This document shows, piece by piece, positions 17,623-26,391 of a stretch of 64,000 nt of DNA. This DNA comes from Mesorhizobium sp. J8 (lineage in GTDB: Bacteria; Pseudomonadota; Alphaproteobacteria; Rhizobiales; Rhizobiaceae). The position numbers and the translations under genes are program-made. Within the stretch, counting starts at the first letter, position 1. Each line of letters opens with the position of its first letter. The DNA is taken from contig NZ_AP024109.1 in assembly GCF_016591715.1 (NCBI RefSeq), positions 4,092,001 to 4,156,000 of the forward strand, read 5' to 3'. A model generated the notes under the pieces. The model did not search any database. It was not told the origin of the DNA and saw only the letters and a list, made by a program, of their open reading frames with translations.

Positions 17623-18645
17623 ATGACTCTCCTCGTCACCGGCGGCACCGGCTTTGTCATGAGCGTGGTCGCCCGCGCATGGCTCGATCGCGACCCTCTG
17701 GCCCGCGCCGTCATCCTCGACCGCTCCGGCCTGGACGCGGCCGCCGAAAAGCATTTCGCTCCGGTGCGCGACCGGCTCACGGTGATATCCGCCGACATCC
17801 TCGACCCGAAGGCCTGGTCCGACGTGCTCGACGAGCAAGGCATCACGGCGATCGTCCATGGCGCGACGATCACGCCGATCTCGCGCGGCAGCGCATCGGA
17901 GGCAAAGCGCCAGCCGGAGGCCGAGGACCCGTCCCGCATCGTCGACGTCAATCTGATGGGCACCGTGCGGATGCTGGACTGGGCGCGCACAAGACCGGGT
18001 ATCAAGCGCTTCATCTATGTCAGCTCCGGCTCCGTCTACCGCCATAACGGCCCAGACTGGAGCGGTGAACCGCTGCCCGAAGACGGCTATGTCGCGCCGC
18101 TGACGCTCTACGGCATCTCGAAATTCGCTTCCGAGATGGTCACCAACCGCTATGCCGACCTGTTCGGCCTTTCGGCGGTCTCGGTTCGGCTTGCCTCGGT
18201 CTACGGTCCCATGGACCGCGCCACCGAGAGCCGCAATTTTCGCCATGTTCCCAACCGCGTCGCGCATATGGCGTTGGCCGGTGAGACGATCCGGCCGAAC
18301 AGCCTGGAACCGGTGGGCGACTATGTCGCCTCGACCGACGTCGCCGCCGCGATCCTCGCGCTGATCGATGCTCGGCACCTCAATTACCGCCACTACAACA
18401 TCGGCTCCGGTTCCAGCCAGACCATCGGCGACATCATCGGCTGGGCAGCCGAACGCGTGCCGGGACTGAAGGCCGAGGTGACGCCGGGCGAAGATGCCAA
18501 TATCGTTCAGGATGTGGCGCTGAAAGGCGGCATGTGGGGCGCCTATGACATCGCCCGCATCATGCGCGACACCGCATGGCGGCCGCGCCCGGGCAAGGAA
18601 GCCTTCCACGCCTACATGGACTGGATTGCCGCCAACGAAAGCTGA
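17623..18645 (+). CDS. NAD-dependent epimerase/dehydratase (extended SDR)
   Basis: 340 residues with a strong AAGGAG ribosome-binding site ahead of the ATG. The N-terminus has TGGTGFVMS, close to the extended-SDR TGGxGFIG, and the catalytic YxxxK occurs as LYGISKFASEM. Extended SDRs act on sugar nucleotides or as oxidoreductases. The surrounding catabolic genes and the absence of sugar-nucleotide genes make a dehydrogenase or lactonase-supporting role more likely here. The exact reaction is unknown. Confidence 0.83.
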   Translation: MTLLVTGGTGFVMSVVARAWLDRDPLARAVILDRSGLDAAAEKHFAPVRDRLTVISADILDPKAWSDVLDEQGITAIVHGATITPISRGSASEAKRQPEAEDPSRIVDVNLMGTVRMLDWARTRPGIKRFIYVSSGSVYRHNGPDWSGEPLPEDGYVAPLTLYGISKFASEMVTNRYADLFGLSAVSVRLASVYGPMDRATESRNFRHVPNRVAHMALAGETIRPNSLEPVGDYVASTDVAAAILALIDARHLNYRHYNIGSGSSQTIGDIIGWAAERVPGLKAEVTPGEDANIVQDVALKGGMWGAYDIARIMRDTAWRPRPGKEAFHAYMDWIAANES

Positions 18646-18673
18646 CCCAAGCCGAGCCGAAGGAGGACGAGAG

Positions 18674-19606
18674 ATGCCGATCGATCCGCAGCAATTGTCG
18701 CAGCCGCGCGACTTTGTCGGCTACGGCCCGAATCCGCCCTTCGTCGCCTGGCCGGGCGGCGTCAAGCTCGCCATCAACCTCGTGCTCAACTACGAGGAAG
18801 GGTCGGAGTACAACTGGCTGGAAGATGGCCGCAACGACAATTGGGGCGAATACAATCTGACCGGCAGCATGCCGGTGCGCGATCTCGGCACCGAGACGCA
18901 TTATGAATATGGCAGCCGCGCCGGCGTCTGGCGCCTGGCCAGGTTGTTCGACCGCTACGACATTCCGGTCACCTTTTCCGCCTGCGCCGTGGCGCTCGAA
19001 CGCAACCCGCCTTTGGTCGAGTGGATGAAGGCGCGACGGCACGACCTGATGGGCCACGGCCTGCGCTGGATCGACTACACGACGATGGAGCGAGCTGAAG
19101 AAGAGCGCCATCTGCACGAAGCGATCGCGCTTTACGAGAAGCTGCTCGGCAAACGGCCGCTCGGCTGGAATTGCCGCTCGCTGCCCAGCGTCAACACGCG
19201 TGATCTCCTGGTCGAGGAAGGCGGCTTCCTCTACCACTCCGATCCCTGCAACGACGACCTGCCCTATTTCCTCGATCACCGAGGTACCGAGATCCTGGTC
19301 GTCCCCTACTCCAAGACGCTCAACGACAGCCGCTATCTCGTCGCGCCCGGCTACGGCAATCCGCGCGACTTCGCCGAGGACTGCCGCTCGGCCATCGACT
19401 ATATGCTCGACGAGGCGGACGAGACCGGCGGCCGCATGCTCACCATCGGCATCCACGCCCGCTGGACGGGCCAGCCCAACCGGGCATCCGGCCTGCGCGA
19501 AGTGATCGAGCATGTCCGGCAAAGCGAGGGCGCCGCCTTCATGCGCCGCGAGGACATTGCCCGCTTCTGGCACGCGAACCATGCCCGCTTCGAACAGCGC
19601 GGCTGA
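18674..19606 (+). CDS. PuuE-like allantoinase / polysaccharide deacetylase-family hydrolase
   Basis: 310 residues from the ATG preceded by AAGGAGG at 18659-18665. It matches the cofactor-independent allantoinase PuuE (NodB-like fold) along its length: RDFVGYGPNPP at the N-terminus, LVLNYEEGSEYN, YEYGSRAGVWRLARLF, GHGLRWIDY and EEGGFLYHSD, ending in MRREDIARFWH. PuuE opens the hydantoin ring of allantoin. No uricase or other purine-degradation gene is nearby, so the ring substrate could differ from allantoin. The next gene starts three bases after its stop. Confidence 0.85.
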   Translation: MPIDPQQLSQPRDFVGYGPNPPFVAWPGGVKLAINLVLNYEEGSEYNWLEDGRNDNWGEYNLTGSMPVRDLGTETHYEYGSRAGVWRLARLFDRYDIPVTFSACAVALERNPPLVEWMKARRHDLMGHGLRWIDYTTMERAEEERHLHEAIALYEKLLGKRPLGWNCRSLPSVNTRDLLVEEGGFLYHSDPCNDDLPYFLDHRGTEILVVPYSKTLNDSRYLVAPGYGNPRDFAEDCRSAIDYMLDEADETGGRMLTIGIHARWTGQPNRASGLREVIEHVRQSEGAAFMRREDIARFWHANHARFEQRG

Positions 19607-19609
19607 GCG

Positions 19610-20944
19610 ATGTTCGACACGCTGATCCGCGGCGGAACGGTGGTGAATGCCGAGGGCGTCAGCCGCGGCGACATCGGCATTGCCGCGGGCAAGGTCGAAG
19701 CAATCATCGCACCCGGCGAAGCCGCTGAAGCCGGCACGGTCGTCGACGCCTCTGGCAGCTTCATCCTGCCCGGCCTTGTCGACGCGCACGCGCATCTGCG
19801 CGACCCCGGCCTGACCCACAAGGAGGATTTTTCCTCCGGCACCCATGCGGCCGCACTGGGCGGCGTGACCACGGTGCTCGACATGCCGACCGACGAGCCT
19901 TGGACCGCGACGGCCGAGCAACTCGCCGACAAGATGGCGATGGCCGAAGGCCGCATCCATGTCGATGTCGGCCTGCAGGCCGTGCTCAGCCGCGACCTGT
20001 CGGCCGTCTCTCGCCTGCTCGAGCGCGCGCCGGTGTCGTTCGAATTGTTCACCGCCGACGTGCCGGACGCCTTCCTATTTGCCACGCTCGACAGCGTCGC
20101 CGAGGCGCTGAAAGCATTCGCCGGCGCCGATACGCTCATCGGCATCTCGCCCGGCGATCAATCGATCCTGACCGGCAGCTCCGAGCGCGATCGCTCCGGC
20201 ACGACCGACGCCTTCCTGGACAGCCGGCCGCCGCTGGCGGAAGCCAATGGCATCGCCCGCGCGCTGGTCGCCGCGGCTTCTGCCGAAGCGAGGATCCACG
20301 TCAGGCAGATCAATTCCGAACTCGGCGTCGAGACCTGGAGCCGGCTGCGCGGCATTGCCGACGCCAGCATCGAGACCACGCCGCAGAACCTGTTCTTCAC
20401 GGCTCAGGACTACGAAGCGCAAGGACCCAACCTGAAGGCCTCGCCGCCCTTGCGCTTCGCACACGACGTCGACGCGCTTCGCGCCGCGCTCAGCGCCGGG
20501 TTGATCGACATCGTCGCCACCGATCACGCCCCGCACGCGCCGGCCGAAAAGGCGGCGGCTTATGCTGCCTTCGCCGACATCCCGGGCGGCATGCCCGGAT
20601 TGCAGACGCTGCTTCCCACCATGCTGAGGCTGGTCGACGATAGGGTCGTCGTCTTGCCAGACCTGGTGCGCATGTGCTCCCGCAACCCGGCCGAACGCTT
20701 CGGCCTAGGCCGGCGCAAGGGATGCATCGCCGCCGGATACGATGCCGATCTGCTGATCATCGATCCCCGCCGATCCAGCACCATCGCCAATGCGGATCAG
20801 GTGTCGCTGGCCGGCTACACGCCTTTCGACGGCTGGACCGTGAAGGCGGTGCTGACCAACGTCTTTCTGCGCGGCATCGAGATCGTGCGCGACGGGCAAT
20901 TGGTCAGCGCGGCGCAAGGCAAGATCGTCACCCGGGAGAGCTGA
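19610..20944 (+). CDS. Dihydroorotase/allantoinase-like amidohydrolase with altered metal site
   Basis: 444 residues with the fold signature of cyclic-amide hydrolases: DAHAHLRDPG (H60, H62) and VATDHAPHAPAEK (D304). Three other usual metal ligands appear replaced. The carboxylysine position in SFELFTAD is glutamate E145. The histidine expected in a HAED-like segment is missing near residue 180 (IGISPGDQS). The histidine of the HxSS segment aligns with Q233 (IHVRQINSE). The enzyme may be mononuclear, have changed chemistry, or be a regulatory partner. It sits between the PuuE-like gene and an SDR. Confidence 0.83.
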   Translation: MFDTLIRGGTVVNAEGVSRGDIGIAAGKVEAIIAPGEAAEAGTVVDASGSFILPGLVDAHAHLRDPGLTHKEDFSSGTHAAALGGVTTVLDMPTDEPWTATAEQLADKMAMAEGRIHVDVGLQAVLSRDLSAVSRLLERAPVSFELFTADVPDAFLFATLDSVAEALKAFAGADTLIGISPGDQSILTGSSERDRSGTTDAFLDSRPPLAEANGIARALVAAASAEARIHVRQINSELGVETWSRLRGIADASIETTPQNLFFTAQDYEAQGPNLKASPPLRFAHDVDALRAALSAGLIDIVATDHAPHAPAEKAAAYAAFADIPGGMPGLQTLLPTMLRLVDDRVVVLPDLVRMCSRNPAERFGLGRRKGCIAAGYDADLLIIDPRRSSTIANADQVSLAGYTPFDGWTVKAVLTNVFLRGIEIVRDGQLVSAAQGKIVTRES

Positions 20945-20947
20945 ACC

Positions 20948-21721
20948 ATGGCCCTGCTCGCCAACAAGACCGCCATCGTCACCGGAGCGAGCTCCGGCAT
21001 CGGCCGCGCGATCGCGCTGAAATTCGCCGCCGAAGGCGCCGACGTCGTCATTGCCGACACGGTCGAGCAACCGATCGAAGGTGGCCGGAATACAGTCGAG
21101 TTGATCCGCTCCGCCGGCGGCAATGCCGTTTATATGTCAGCCGACATCTCGGATTGGAACGCCGTGGACGCGTTTGTCGGCGCAACCATCGATCGCTTCG
21201 GTCGGCTGGACGTGATGGTGAACAATGCCGCGATCTACACCAGCACCAACCTGATCGAGACGACGCCGGAACAATGGAACCGCGTCATTGGTGTCAATTT
21301 GACCGGCTTCTTCTACTGCAACAAACGCGCCGTCACGCAGATGCTCACCCAGGCGCCGGTCAACGAGGTGCGCGGCCGCATCATCAACATCTCCTCGCAG
21401 CACGGCATGGTCGCATGCCCCGGCGATTTTCCCTACTCCGTCAGCAAAGGCGCCATCGTGCAGATGACGCGCCAGATCGCGGTAGACCATGCCGACGACC
21501 TGATCGTCTGCAATGCCATCGCGCCGGGCAAGATCATCACCGGCAAACCGGGCGTCGCCAACGACCCTGACGCCCTCGACTATTCGCGCCGCCGCACGCC
21601 CTGGCCGCGGCTCGGGCACCCGAACGACGTCGCTGGCGCGGCGCTGTTTCTCGCCAGCGACATGGCAAGCTACGTCACCGGCATCAACCTTATGGTGGAC
21701 GGCGGCTGGATGGCGGGCTGA
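20948..21721 (+). CDS. SDR family oxidoreductase
   Basis: 257 residues. VTGASSGIGRAIA is the nucleotide-binding motif, NNAAIYTSTN the structural NAG-equivalent, ISSQHG and PYSVSKGAI the catalytic Ser/Tyr/Lys set, and MVDGGWMAG the usual C-terminus. It resembles glucose-1-dehydrogenase-like and 3-oxoacyl reductase-like SDRs. It is the last gene of the tightly packed + operon (3-base gap after the dihydroorotase-like gene). It likely performs a second oxidation or reduction in the same route. Confidence 0.87.
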   Translation: MALLANKTAIVTGASSGIGRAIALKFAAEGADVVIADTVEQPIEGGRNTVELIRSAGGNAVYMSADISDWNAVDAFVGATIDRFGRLDVMVNNAAIYTSTNLIETTPEQWNRVIGVNLTGFFYCNKRAVTQMLTQAPVNEVRGRIINISSQHGMVACPGDFPYSVSKGAIVQMTRQIAVDHADDLIVCNAIAPGKIITGKPGVANDPDALDYSRRRTPWPRLGHPNDVAGAALFLASDMASYVTGINLMVDGGWMAG

Positions 21722-21815
21722 CAGCCCAGGCCCTGCATCCGAGGGCAGGAACCTTTGCGGAAACCGCTCGTTGACCCTGCTGCGAGGGGGCCAACGATAT
21801 CTGGGACCCGTTGCC

Positions 21816-23018
21816 TTGGACGCAAAAACCGACAGAAAAGAGCGCAAAACCGCTCCCGCCGAGGAAGCGCGGGCTCAGCCCAGGTCCGACCAGCAGCAAC
21901 GGCCGCCGGGCGACGAAAAGCGGGCGGACAACAGGCGCGACGACGAGCGAGCGCAAGACACGCCGCCGAATGGCAGTGCGTCGGACGGCAACAAACCCGG
22001 CCTCATCAGGCGCCATCCCTATATCGCGGCGGTCGTCGCCATCCTCATCCTGCTTGTCATCGCGGCGGTGGTCATCTGGTGGATCAACGCGCGGCAGTAT
22101 GAATGGACCGATGACGCCTTCATAGACGCACGCACAGTGACGGTCGGCGCGGAAATTGCCGGACGCATCACCGATGTCGCCGTCACCGACAACCAACCGG
22201 TCGAGGCCGGCGCCGTGCTTATGCGCATCGACGACAGCGATTATCAGGCCTCGCTCAAACAGGCGCAGGCCGGCGTGGTGGCGGCGCAGGCCGAGATCGC
22301 GAACGTCCAGGCCCAGATCCAGGCGCAGAACGCCAAGATCGACGCCGCCGAAAAGCAGGTGGCGCAGGCGCAGGCGGCGCTCGAATTCGCCAGATCCGAG
22401 GACCAGCGCAATCGTGAGCTCCTGGCCAAGGGCACCGCGACCCAACAGCAGGCGCAGCAGGCCGCTTCGACCCTGCGCCAGGATCAGGCGGCGCTGGACA
22501 CGGCCAACGCCAACGTCGAGGCCGCGAAAACTCAGGTGGCGGTTCTGCAGGCTCAAGGCAAGAGTGCGGAAGCCAAGCTTCGCCAGGCTGAGGCCGCCGA
22601 GAACCAGGCCAGGATCACCCTCACGCGCACGACCATCACGGCGCCGGTCGCCGGCCATGCCACCAACATCACGGCGGCAAAAGGCACCTATGCGCAGCCC
22701 GGCCAGGTGCTGATGATGTTCGTGCCCGACAACGTCTGGGTGAAAGCCAACTTCAAGGAGACACAGCTCGACCTGATGCGGCCGGGCCAGCCCGTCGACA
22801 TCGCCATCGACGCCTATCCGGAAAGGACTTTCCATGGCCATGTCGACAGCGTCCAGGCGGGCAGCGGCACGGCGTTCAGCCTGCTGCCTGCCGAAAACGC
22901 CACGGGCAATTTCGTCAAGGTGGTGCAGCGCGTGCCGGTGAAGATCGTGTTCGACCAGCCGCCCGGCGTCTATCTCGGTCCCGGCATGTCGGTGGTTCCG
23001 ACGGTCAAGGTACGATGA
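21816..23018 (+). CDS. HlyD/EmrA-family membrane fusion protein
   Basis: About 400 residues. No ATG is suitable; a TTG at 21816 is the best start (GGGA nine bases upstream), with another TTG at 21771. A charged cytoplasmic N-terminus is followed by one membrane segment (about residues 69-90), a lipoyl-like half-motif (VTVGAEIAGRI), a long Q/A-rich coiled coil (AQAGVVAAQAEIANVQ...) and a beta-barrel ending in PGMSVVPTVKV. It should bridge inner-membrane pump and outer-membrane channel. Its TGA overlaps the start of the EmrB-like gene (ATGA). No TolC-like gene is adjacent. Confidence 0.85.
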   Translation: MDAKTDRKERKTAPAEEARAQPRSDQQQRPPGDEKRADNRRDDERAQDTPPNGSASDGNKPGLIRRHPYIAAVVAILILLVIAAVVIWWINARQYEWTDDAFIDARTVTVGAEIAGRITDVAVTDNQPVEAGAVLMRIDDSDYQASLKQAQAGVVAAQAEIANVQAQIQAQNAKIDAAEKQVAQAQAALEFARSEDQRNRELLAKGTATQQQAQQAASTLRQDQAALDTANANVEAAKTQVAVLQAQGKSAEAKLRQAEAAENQARITLTRTTITAPVAGHATNITAAKGTYAQPGQVLMMFVPDNVWVKANFKETQLDLMRPGQPVDIAIDAYPERTFHGHVDSVQAGSGTAFSLLPAENATGNFVKVVQRVPVKIVFDQPPGVYLGPGMSVVPTVKVR

Positions 23019-24631
23019 GCGATGCCGCAGTAGCCCGGGGCAACGAAAGCCGGTCCGCCGCCGGCGGGCGCAACCCTTGGCTGATCGCGATCGTCGTCTC
23101 GATCGCGACCTTCATGCTGGTGCTAGACACCTCGATCGCCAATGTCGCGCTGCGTAACATCGCCGGAAGCCTGGCCGCCGGCATGGACGAGAGCACATGG
23201 GTGATCACCACCTATCTCGTCGCCAACTCGGTCATCATCCCGGTCAGCGGCTGGCTGACCAGCGTCATCGGGCGCAAGCGCTACTACATGATCTGCGTGG
23301 CGACGTTCACGCTGGCCTCGCTGCTGTGCGGGCTGGCGCCCAACCTGCCGACGCTGATTGCCTTCCGCATCCTGCAGGGGCTCGGCGGCGGCGGCATGGC
23401 GCCGAGCGAGCAGTCGATCCTCGCCGATACTTTTCCGCCCGAAAAGCGTTCGCAGGCCTTTGCCCTCTACGGCATTGCGGTGATCGTCGCGCCGACGGTC
23501 GGGCCAACCATCGGCGGCTGGCTGACCGACAATTTTTCATGGCACTGGATCTTCTTCATCAACGTGCCGTTCGGCATCATGTCGCTGGCGCTCGTGCAAT
23601 GGCTGGTGATCGAGCCCGACATTCTCGAACGCGAGCGCCGCGAGCGGTTGAGCAAGGGGCTGAAGGTCGACTGGATCGGCTTCATCCTGGTGGCGATGGC
23701 GCTCGGTTGCCTCGAAGTCTTTCTCGACGAAGGCCAACGCAACGACTGGTTCGCCTCGACCTTCATCACCACTTTCGCCGTGATCTCGGCCGTGTCGTTC
23801 CTCCTGCTCGTGCCCTGGGAGTGGACGAGGCGCGATCCGATCGTCGACATCCGCCTGCTGTTCAGCCGGCAGTTCGGCATGTCGTTCCTCGTCATGATGG
23901 CGGTGGGCGCCGCGCTCTTCAGCACCACGCAGCTTTTGCCGCAGCTGCAGCAGACGACTTTCGACTACACCGCCACCCTTTCCGGCCTGTCGATGATGCC
24001 GGGCGGCATCGCCATGCTTCTGCTGATGCCGGTCTCGGGCTTTGCCGCCGGCGTCGTCCAGCCACGCTATCTCATCATGATGGGCATGTCGGTGGTCGCG
24101 GTTGCGCTCTGGCACATGACCTCGCTGACGCCCGACGCCAGCTTCAGCTTCTTCGCCTACGCGCGCGTCTACATGATGATCGGCCTGCCGTTCCTGTTCA
24201 TCCCGATCTCCACCGCCGCCTATGTCGGTCTGCCGCCGCAGAAGACCGATCAGGCGTCCTCGCTCATCAATGTCGCCCGCAACATCGGCGGCAGCATCGG
24301 CGTGTCGCTGTCCAACACGGTGATTGCCCAGAACGCCCAGTTCCACCAGTCGGTGCTGGTCAGCCACACCGCGCAATCGAGCGACACCTATCAGCAGACG
24401 CTTCGCCAGGTGACGGACCACTTCGTCGCCGAGGGTTCGCCGCTGGTCGAAGCCAGGCAGCAGGCCGTCGGCTGGATCGGGCAGGAGATCGGCCGCCAGG
24501 CTTCGCTGCTCGCCTATGTCGACGTCTTCTTCTACTGCGCGATAGCCACGGCGCTGCTGGTGCCGCTCGCCTTGCTGCTCAGGTCGCCGAAGCCCGGGCG
24601 AGCCAAACGGCAGGACAGCCCTGCGGCCTGA
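23015..24631 (+). CDS. DHA2-family (EmrB/QacA) multidrug efflux MFS transporter
   Basis: 538 residues, about 14 membrane segments. VLDTSIANVALRNI and WVITTYLVANSVIIPVSGWL are hallmarks of EmrB-type drug/H+ antiporters. GLGGGGMAPSEQSI and the motif-C-like GIAVIVAPTVGPTIGGW also fit. It forms a two-gene operon with the EmrA-like adaptor through an ATGA overlap and should expel hydrophobic compounds across the envelope. It may serve the preceding catabolic region or be independent. Confidence 0.9.
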   Translation: MSDAAVARGNESRSAAGGRNPWLIAIVVSIATFMLVLDTSIANVALRNIAGSLAAGMDESTWVITTYLVANSVIIPVSGWLTSVIGRKRYYMICVATFTLASLLCGLAPNLPTLIAFRILQGLGGGGMAPSEQSILADTFPPEKRSQAFALYGIAVIVAPTVGPTIGGWLTDNFSWHWIFFINVPFGIMSLALVQWLVIEPDILERERRERLSKGLKVDWIGFILVAMALGCLEVFLDEGQRNDWFASTFITTFAVISAVSFLLLVPWEWTRRDPIVDIRLLFSRQFGMSFLVMMAVGAALFSTTQLLPQLQQTTFDYTATLSGLSMMPGGIAMLLLMPVSGFAAGVVQPRYLIMMGMSVVAVALWHMTSLTPDASFSFFAYARVYMMIGLPFLFIPISTAAYVGLPPQKTDQASSLINVARNIGGSIGVSLSNTVIAQNAQFHQSVLVSHTAQSSDTYQQTLRQVTDHFVAEGSPLVEARQQAVGWIGQEIGRQASLLAYVDVFFYCAIATALLVPLALLLRSPKPGRAKRQDSPAA

Positions 24632-24778
24632 CCGGACGGCAAGCCAATCGGCGCACCCAGCTCCAGAGCCATTTGCCGGTAACGACAAAGTGTCCGGCGC
24701 AAGCTTTGGCCTGGCATAGTGGAGCTCCAGTCCGGTGCTACTTTCGCCTCGGGGGAACTCGAAACAATGGAGATCGCA

Positions 24779-25060
24779 ATGAAAGTAGCAGCTCGTCTTC
24801 TTGCCTCTTTCGCTCTCGCAGGATTTGTCGCCACCGGAGCCATGGCGGCGACGTCGACCACGACAACGACAGCGCCCGCCGCCGGCACGACAACGACGAT
24901 GGCGCCGACGACGAAGAAACCGAAGTCGACCATGACGCCCGAAAAGACCGCGATCTCGAAACAATGCTCGGCGCTTGCGGATCAGAAAGGTCTTCACGGC
25001 AAGGATCGCGAGAAGTTCCGCTCGGCCTGCAAGAAGAACGGCGGCAAGGCGCCGAGCTGA
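24779..25060 (+). CDS. PsiF-repeat secreted protein
   Basis: 93 residues. The ATG at 24779 follows GGAG at 24769-24772 by six bases, favouring it over ATGs at 24767 and 24719. A signal peptide ends near GAMA (residue 22-23). A threonine-rich linker with runs of T follows, then one PsiF-like repeat: KQCSALADQKGLHGKDREKFRSAC. E. coli PsiF is phosphate-starvation inducible and normally has two such repeats; function is unknown. It is a probable periplasmic protein, followed by its own hairpin terminator. Confidence 0.75.
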   Translation: MKVAARLLASFALAGFVATGAMAATSTTTTTAPAAGTTTTMAPTTKKPKSTMTPEKTAISKQCSALADQKGLHGKDREKFRSACKKNGGKAPS

Positions 25061-25148
25061 TCCGTCGGATCACCGTGTCGGCACGCCCCTGTTTCATCGC
25101 ACAGGGAAACCGTCGGCCCGACCGGTTAGGGTGATTTCATAGCGCTCG

Positions 25149-25172
25149 GGCCCCGGCAAGTCCGGGGCCTTT
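25149..25172 (+). terminator. Rho-independent-like terminator after the PsiF gene
   Basis: A perfect 8-bp stem, GGCCCCGG (25149-25156) and CCGGGGCC (25162-25169), with loop CAAGT, is followed by TTTC. It lies 90 bases after the PsiF-like stop. The short T-run makes it a moderate terminator. Confidence 0.65.
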
Positions 25173-25286
25173 CACGTCTTCCAGGGTCGCCAGAAATGGC
25201 AGCGTCCGAAAGTCCGACTCGTGCAAAAAGGATGCTTGCGCGTCAATTTCCGCCGGGCGATGGTGCGGCAACCTTGGAGGGGGATC

Positions 25287-25718
25287 ATGCGCAACATCAC
25301 GATATCCGCGCTGTTGGCGATAGCCACCGTCTATGCGACCGCGGCCAACGCTTTAGACAGCAGCAATACCCCGGTCGTCGTCACGCCGCTTGCGTCGAAG
25401 ACGACGACCGCGTCCGGCCAGCCGATCACGCTGCCGCAAAAGAATATCGAGGTTCAGGTCTCATCCTACCAGATAGCGCCGGGCGCGACCTTGCCGGTGC
25501 ACAAGCATCCCTTCCCGCGCTACGCCTATGTCGAGCAGGGCACGCTCAAGGTCACCAATGTCGAGACCGGCGCTGCCAACACCTATAAGACCGGGGACTT
25601 CATCATCGAGATGATCGGCCAATGGCACCAGGCCACCAATATCGGCCCCGATCCCGTGAAGCTTCTGGTAATCGACCAGGTCGAACAAGGCGCCAAGAAC
25701 ACGATCCTGAAGCAGTAG
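25287..25718 (+). CDS. Secreted cupin-domain protein
   Basis: 143 residues from the ATG preceded by GGAGGGGG at 25276-25283. A signal peptide precedes ATAANA. The cupin core has an HxH metal pair in LPVHKHPFPRYAYVEQGTL and a later histidine in GQWHQATNIG, forming a small beta-barrel that may bind a metal. Single-domain periplasmic cupins of this kind have no assigned role. It is convergent with the AhpD-like gene 19 bases away. Confidence 0.8.
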   Translation: MRNITISALLAIATVYATAANALDSSNTPVVVTPLASKTTTASGQPITLPQKNIEVQVSSYQIAPGATLPVHKHPFPRYAYVEQGTLKVTNVETGAANTYKTGDFIIEMIGQWHQATNIGPDPVKLLVIDQVEQGAKNTILKQ

Positions 25719-25737
25719 CGAGCGTCCTTCTCTCGAT

Positions 25738-26193
25738 TCACCCCCAGGCGCCCACCGGTTGCCGCGTGGTGGCGTTGAGGCGGTTGAAGGCGTTGATCAG
25801 CGCGATCTGGATCACCAGAGCGGCGAGCGCCTTGTCGTCATAGTGGCGCGCGGCCTCGTCCCAGATGCCGTCCGGCACTGCATCGGAGCGGTCGGCCAGT
25901 CGCGTTGCTGCTTCCGTCAGCGCAAGAGCGGCGCGCTCTGCATCGGTGAAATACGGCGTCTCCCGCCATGCCGACACGGCGAAGATCCGCTCGTCCTTCT
26001 CGCCCGCCTTCTTCAGCTCGCGAGCATGCATGTCGACGCAGACGGCGCAGGCGTTGATCTGACTGGCGCGCAGGTGAATGAGCTTGCGCGTCACATAAGG
26101 CACGTCGCCGGCTTCGGTCGATTTGTCGAGCGCGAGCAGCGCCTGCAGCGCGCCGGGAATAAGCATCACCGGATTCTTCAATCTTGCTTCCAT
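25738..26193 (-). CDS. Carboxymuconolactone decarboxylase (AhpD-like) family protein
   Basis: 151 residues. The CxxC-xxx-H motif C49-A-V-C52-V-D-M-H56 is that of AhpD-type alkylhydroperoxidases, suggesting a thiol-based peroxidase or reductase rather than a decarboxylase. Several such proteins are induced by oxidative or electrophile stress. A cluster of AGTTAT/ATAACT half-sites sits 48-78 bases upstream of its start, a likely operator. Confidence 0.87.
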   Translation of the reverse strand: MEARLKNPVMLIPGALQALLALDKSTEAGDVPYVTRKLIHLRASQINACAVCVDMHARELKKAGEKDERIFAVSAWRETPYFTDAERAALALTEAATRLADRSDAVPDGIWDEAARHYDDKALAALVIQIALINAFNRLNATTRQPVGAWG

Positions 26194-26240
26194 CGTCGGT
26201 CTCCTCGGCCAATAAGGCTCGCATCGTTCAATAACCTACC

Positions 26241-26271
26241 AGTTATGAGTTATCCATAACTTTGCAGTTAT
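26241..26271. promoter_or_regulatory. Cluster of four AGTTAT half-sites (candidate operator)
   Basis: Within 31 bases AGTTAT occurs at 26241-26246, 26248-26253 and 26266-26271, and its complement ATAACT at 26256-26261. The middle pair forms AGTTAT-CC-ATAACT. The AT-rich block stands out from GC-rich surroundings and lies between the divergent AhpD-like and cutC genes, closer to the former. It is likely a repressor site overlapping the promoter; the regulator is not identified. Confidence 0.55.
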
Positions 26272-26391
26272 GCATTGTCAAGCGGGTTGCATGGCTGGTC
26301 ACTTCGATGGCTGGACCGATCGTTGCGGCTTTCGCGGCGGCGCGCCCGGTGCTAGGGCTGCCCATCTTCTCGAAAGCATGGATGGAAGCCG

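Noticed and set aside
16765-18609. Long - strand open frame opposite the SDR and epimerase genes
   Set aside because: No domain or plausible start; it is antisense to two well-supported genes in high-GC DNA.
18674-19606. Chitooligosaccharide deacetylase (NodB)
   Set aside because: It shares the fold only; the full-length pattern is that of PuuE-type allantoinases and there are no nod genes.
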